In this document: one piece after another, positions 61,401 to 64,000 of the stretch
Layout: every line of letters starts with the position of its first letter
How positions within the stretch are numbered: the stretch's first letter is position 1
NCBI GenBank assembly: GCA_012931725.1
Contig: CM022944.1
Coordinates: 65,873,743-65,937,742, forward strand
Source: Litsea cubeba
Taxonomy: Eukaryota; Streptophyta; Magnoliopsida; Laurales; Lauraceae
Direction: 5' to 3'
DNA: 64,000 nucleotides
Position numbers and translations under genes: made by a program
The notes under the pieces: model-generated
Told to the model about the DNA's origin: nothing
Database searches by the model: none
Seen by the model: only the letters and a program-made list of their open reading frames with translations

Positions 61401-64000
61401 CACACTCGTGATAATCTCATTTCGGAATTACAAAAGCTGAATGAGGATGTCGACAAACATGCCCCGCAAGTCCTCCAAATTGAAATGGATTACCGGGTCA
61501 AAAACTCAGAAGCCTCCTCAAAGGGAGAAAGAAGAAAACTGAGGGATCATGCATTGAATGCCTCTCGGTTAAAAAAGCAGCCAGTGCAACCATCGCCTTC
61601 ACAAAGGATGACCTCCTACTTGGCGAAACCAGGCATAACCGACCCCTGTACTTCACAGGGTATCAAGGAAATGCCTATGCATAGAGTTCAGATCGACCCA
61701 GGTTCTGCACTCAACCTCATCTCCACATCGGCTCTTGAAGAGTTGGGCATCCCACCCAGCAAACTGAGCCACACATCTGTATCTATCTTTGGATACGATG
61801 GGAGTACTCAAAGGCCTATCGGCAAAATCAGGTTCAAGTTGCAGATCGGTGATCTTATCTCTGAGGTCACAGTGTATGCAATAAAGACCCCTTCATGCTA
61901 CAACATCCTTCTCGGACGCCCTTGGATCCATGAGAATGGTGTTGTCCCTTCAACTCTACATCAATGCATCAAGTTTGTTGGCGACGACGGCATGATACAT
62001 CGAGTCTTTGCGGACCGAAAACCCTTCAAAGGTAAAGAAGTCCACTTCGCAGACTCACAGATGTATGAAGGTGAAAAAGAAGAAGAGGAAAAGCACACAG
62101 CATCCTTTGCCGAAAATCTCCAGAAAGATAAAGGCAAAGCTCCTCAACAATCACCGGAAGAAAATAAACCATCCGGTAAATCTGAAGAGAGCATGCAAAC
62201 TCCCTTCATCATCTCCCTCAAATCTTCAAAGCCTTTGGTCATCACAACTAAAGTGAAAAAGGCAAAACAAAAGCCTGGGGGCAAATTTGTTGTCTCTTTC
62301 GTGTCTATCATGCAAGACACGGACTCGGATTCAGAGCCAGAAGACGACACATCGTCAAGCGAAGCTGACACTCAGCAAGTTCAGCCTACTCTTACTCCAA
62401 TGGAGACAACTTCTGACATAGAAGATCCTACGTCAGCTTCCTTCGTTGTTCCAGCAACTTCAACAAAGGAAAAGCCGATCTTCTTCCATAGATCGGATGC
62501 TTCTTCATCAAACTCCATGCTTGAACCTTTCCAAAATAAAGGTACGCCTCAACTATCCTTATATAGTTCTGTGGCACAAGCTATTATGAAGAAAATGGGC
62601 TATGACGCTCAAAACCCAGTCGGTTTGGGAGAAGGACGCGGTATTCTCACGCCATTGGGGCCCGTCTTGACCAAAAGCCAGCTGGAAGATTGGAGACTCT
62701 ACGGCTATGTAGAAAAGTCTTCACACGGGTTAGGGTATGATCCTGACACTCCCTTGAGACAGTTGACACAAAGGCTTAAAAGTCAATATACTGACCAAGC
62801 CTCAACATCTCAAGTCCATGAAGACATCGATCTCCCTGGATATCTCTTTGATGAGTCACCTGACAAAGATCCAGGAAGCTCATCCAATTGGCACGATTTC
62901 TCCGAAAATGTAGAGGAGTTGTCCGATGGCACAGACGTGTGGACTTCTGGCCCAGAAGAACCCTCATCTCCAAAAGAAGTAGCCTACTTCGACTTGGTTT
63001 CAACAAGCAATTGGGATCATCTCATAGCAAGCCTTGGGAAAATTACCGATCAAGAAGACCCATGGAAAGGAACAAAACCTTGGTCTGGAAATGCCCTTGA
63101 AACCCCAGAAGGTTTCGTTGAGCTGGAAGCCTCCGAAAATATTGTGGAGGAACCACCTTCGAACCTTCCAACAGAAGATCATGTTCAAAAGATAGACTTG
63201 GGAACACCAGATAACCCACGTCCTGTATTCATAAGCAAGAATATAAAGGATGATGAGTTACCCGAGTATATCGCCTTTCTTCGTGAGTTCGTTGATTGCT
63301 TTGCATGGTCTTACGCTGAAATGCCAGGCTTAGACCCCAAAATAGTAGTTCACAAACTCAATCTTCAAGAAGACATCAAGCCTGTCAAGCAAGGCCAAAG
63401 AAGATTTCGTCCAGATGTGATGGATAAAATTGAACAAGAAGTTCAAAAACTCAAAAGCGTCGGCTTCATCCGTGAGGAACAACATCCTGAATGGTTGGCC
63501 AACATTGTCCCCGTGACAAAGAAAAATGGGCAGATCAGGGTCTGTATTGATTATAGAGACCTGAATGGCGCATGCCCAAAAGATGAATTTCCGCTCCCCA
63601 TACCAGAGGTAATGATTGATAATACTTGTGGATTCGAGCGAATGACATTCATGGATGGTTTCTCTGGCTACAATCAGATAAAGATGCATCCTGAGGATGA
63701 AAAACATACATCCTTTCGAACCCCATTTGGCGTGTATTGTTACACTGTCATGCCATTTGGTCTGAAGAATGCTGGTGCCACATATCAGAGGGCTATGATG
63801 AAAATATTCCAAGATATGCAGCACAAGACGGTTGAATGTTACGTGATGACCTCGCCGTCAAAAGCAAAAGAAAAGAAGATCATCTCGAAAACCTTCGAGA
63901 AGTCTTCCTCCGGCTTCGCAAACACAAACTGCGAATGAATCCATTGAAATGCTTCTTCGGCGTCTCGTCGGGTAAGTTCCTCGGATTCTTAGTTCGGAAA
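58372..64000 (+). pseudogene. gag-pol: Gag-Pol polyprotein of element H, through RT
   Basis: The open frame 58347-63938 would give 1863 residues, though its first ATG is not the natural start. Gag core is at about 180-340 and the knuckle C449, H452, H457, C462 (CPYHQMISHPLNRC) follows. The acidic linker is at about 640-1070. Protease DPGSALNLIS is at about 1117, the G-patch-like motif at about 1405-1440, and RT from about 1690 with an intact YRDLN. A one-base deletion near 63844 destroys YVDD (reads YVMTSP); the correct frame continues to the window end with KLRMNPLKCFFGVSSGKFLG. A paired one- and two-base deletion (about 61528 and 61665) garbles some 45 residues before the protease. Gag is the best preserved in the window. 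Confidence 0.88.

Larger units (their letters stand above)
53456..64000 (+). mobile_element. Tat/Ogre-like retrotransposon, 5' part (element H)
   Basis: Same family as C, collinear from LTR through RT, and cut by the window end. It is inserted in the LTR fragment at 53100; GGGTA at 53451-53455 may be the target duplication. Its uninterrupted leader shows where the copia element entered C. Confidence 0.9.

Overview
The window is plant nuclear DNA made almost entirely of LTR retrotransposons. Evidence for a flowering-plant genome: Ty3/gypsy polyproteins of the Tat/Ogre type (dual RNase H, very long elements), a Del/Tekay-like chromovirus with an initiator-Met primer site, Ty1/copia remnants, and plant-mobile-domain (PMD) genes with GT-AG introns. 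I see no ordinary single-copy host gene, rRNA, tRNA or CRISPR array. The species cannot be told from this sequence.

One Tat-like family dominates and appears four times. Its layout, read in the genomic-RNA direction, is: LTR (about 2.3-2.7 kb, TGTTGACACC...CCATCA), a putative primer site, a long repetitive leader, an ORF1/gag-like region, gag with a CHHC knuckle, an acidic linker, protease, a G-patch-like motif, RT, RNase H, a second (archaeal-type) RNase H, integrase, three different tandem-repeat blocks, then a five-exon PMD gene on the OPPOSITE strand with its own TATA box, about 60-bp repeats, a purine tract and the 3' LTR.

Layout: (Z) 1-687 is a plus-strand LTR fragment of an old copy whose leader/gag resumes at 46920-47922. 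(I) 688-46919 is a composite unit inserted into Z. It has an LTR on the minus strand at 688-3238 and an LTR on the plus strand at 17233-18267 plus 45389-46919, so both U5 ends point outward. It carries two PMD copies in opposite orientations joined to one minus-strand pol lacking RT, with an inversion junction at 13787-13791. (C) 18268-45383 is a complete 27-kb element nested in I's plus-strand LTR with a perfect 5-bp target duplication (GCGCC). Its leader is interrupted by a 5'-truncated copia element (22277-25950). (T) 47923-53099 is a Del/Tekay-like LTR and gag start inserted into Z's gag, itself carrying a copia solo LTR (50205-51879, TSD GTGAT). 53100-53455 is a short LTR fragment of another element inside T's gag. 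(H) 53456-64000 is a further Tat-like copy, running off the right edge inside RT.

Inferred order: Z is oldest, then I into Z, then C into I and copia into C. Separately T went into Z, the copia LTR into T, an unnamed element into T, and H into that. All coding copies carry disabling lesions at different sites, so no single copy here is autonomous, but between them they show an intact ancestral plan. The two most notable points are the inverted-LTR composite with near-matching target duplications and the antisense, intron-bearing PMD gene with a cluster of AATATCT motifs upstream of its TATA box.
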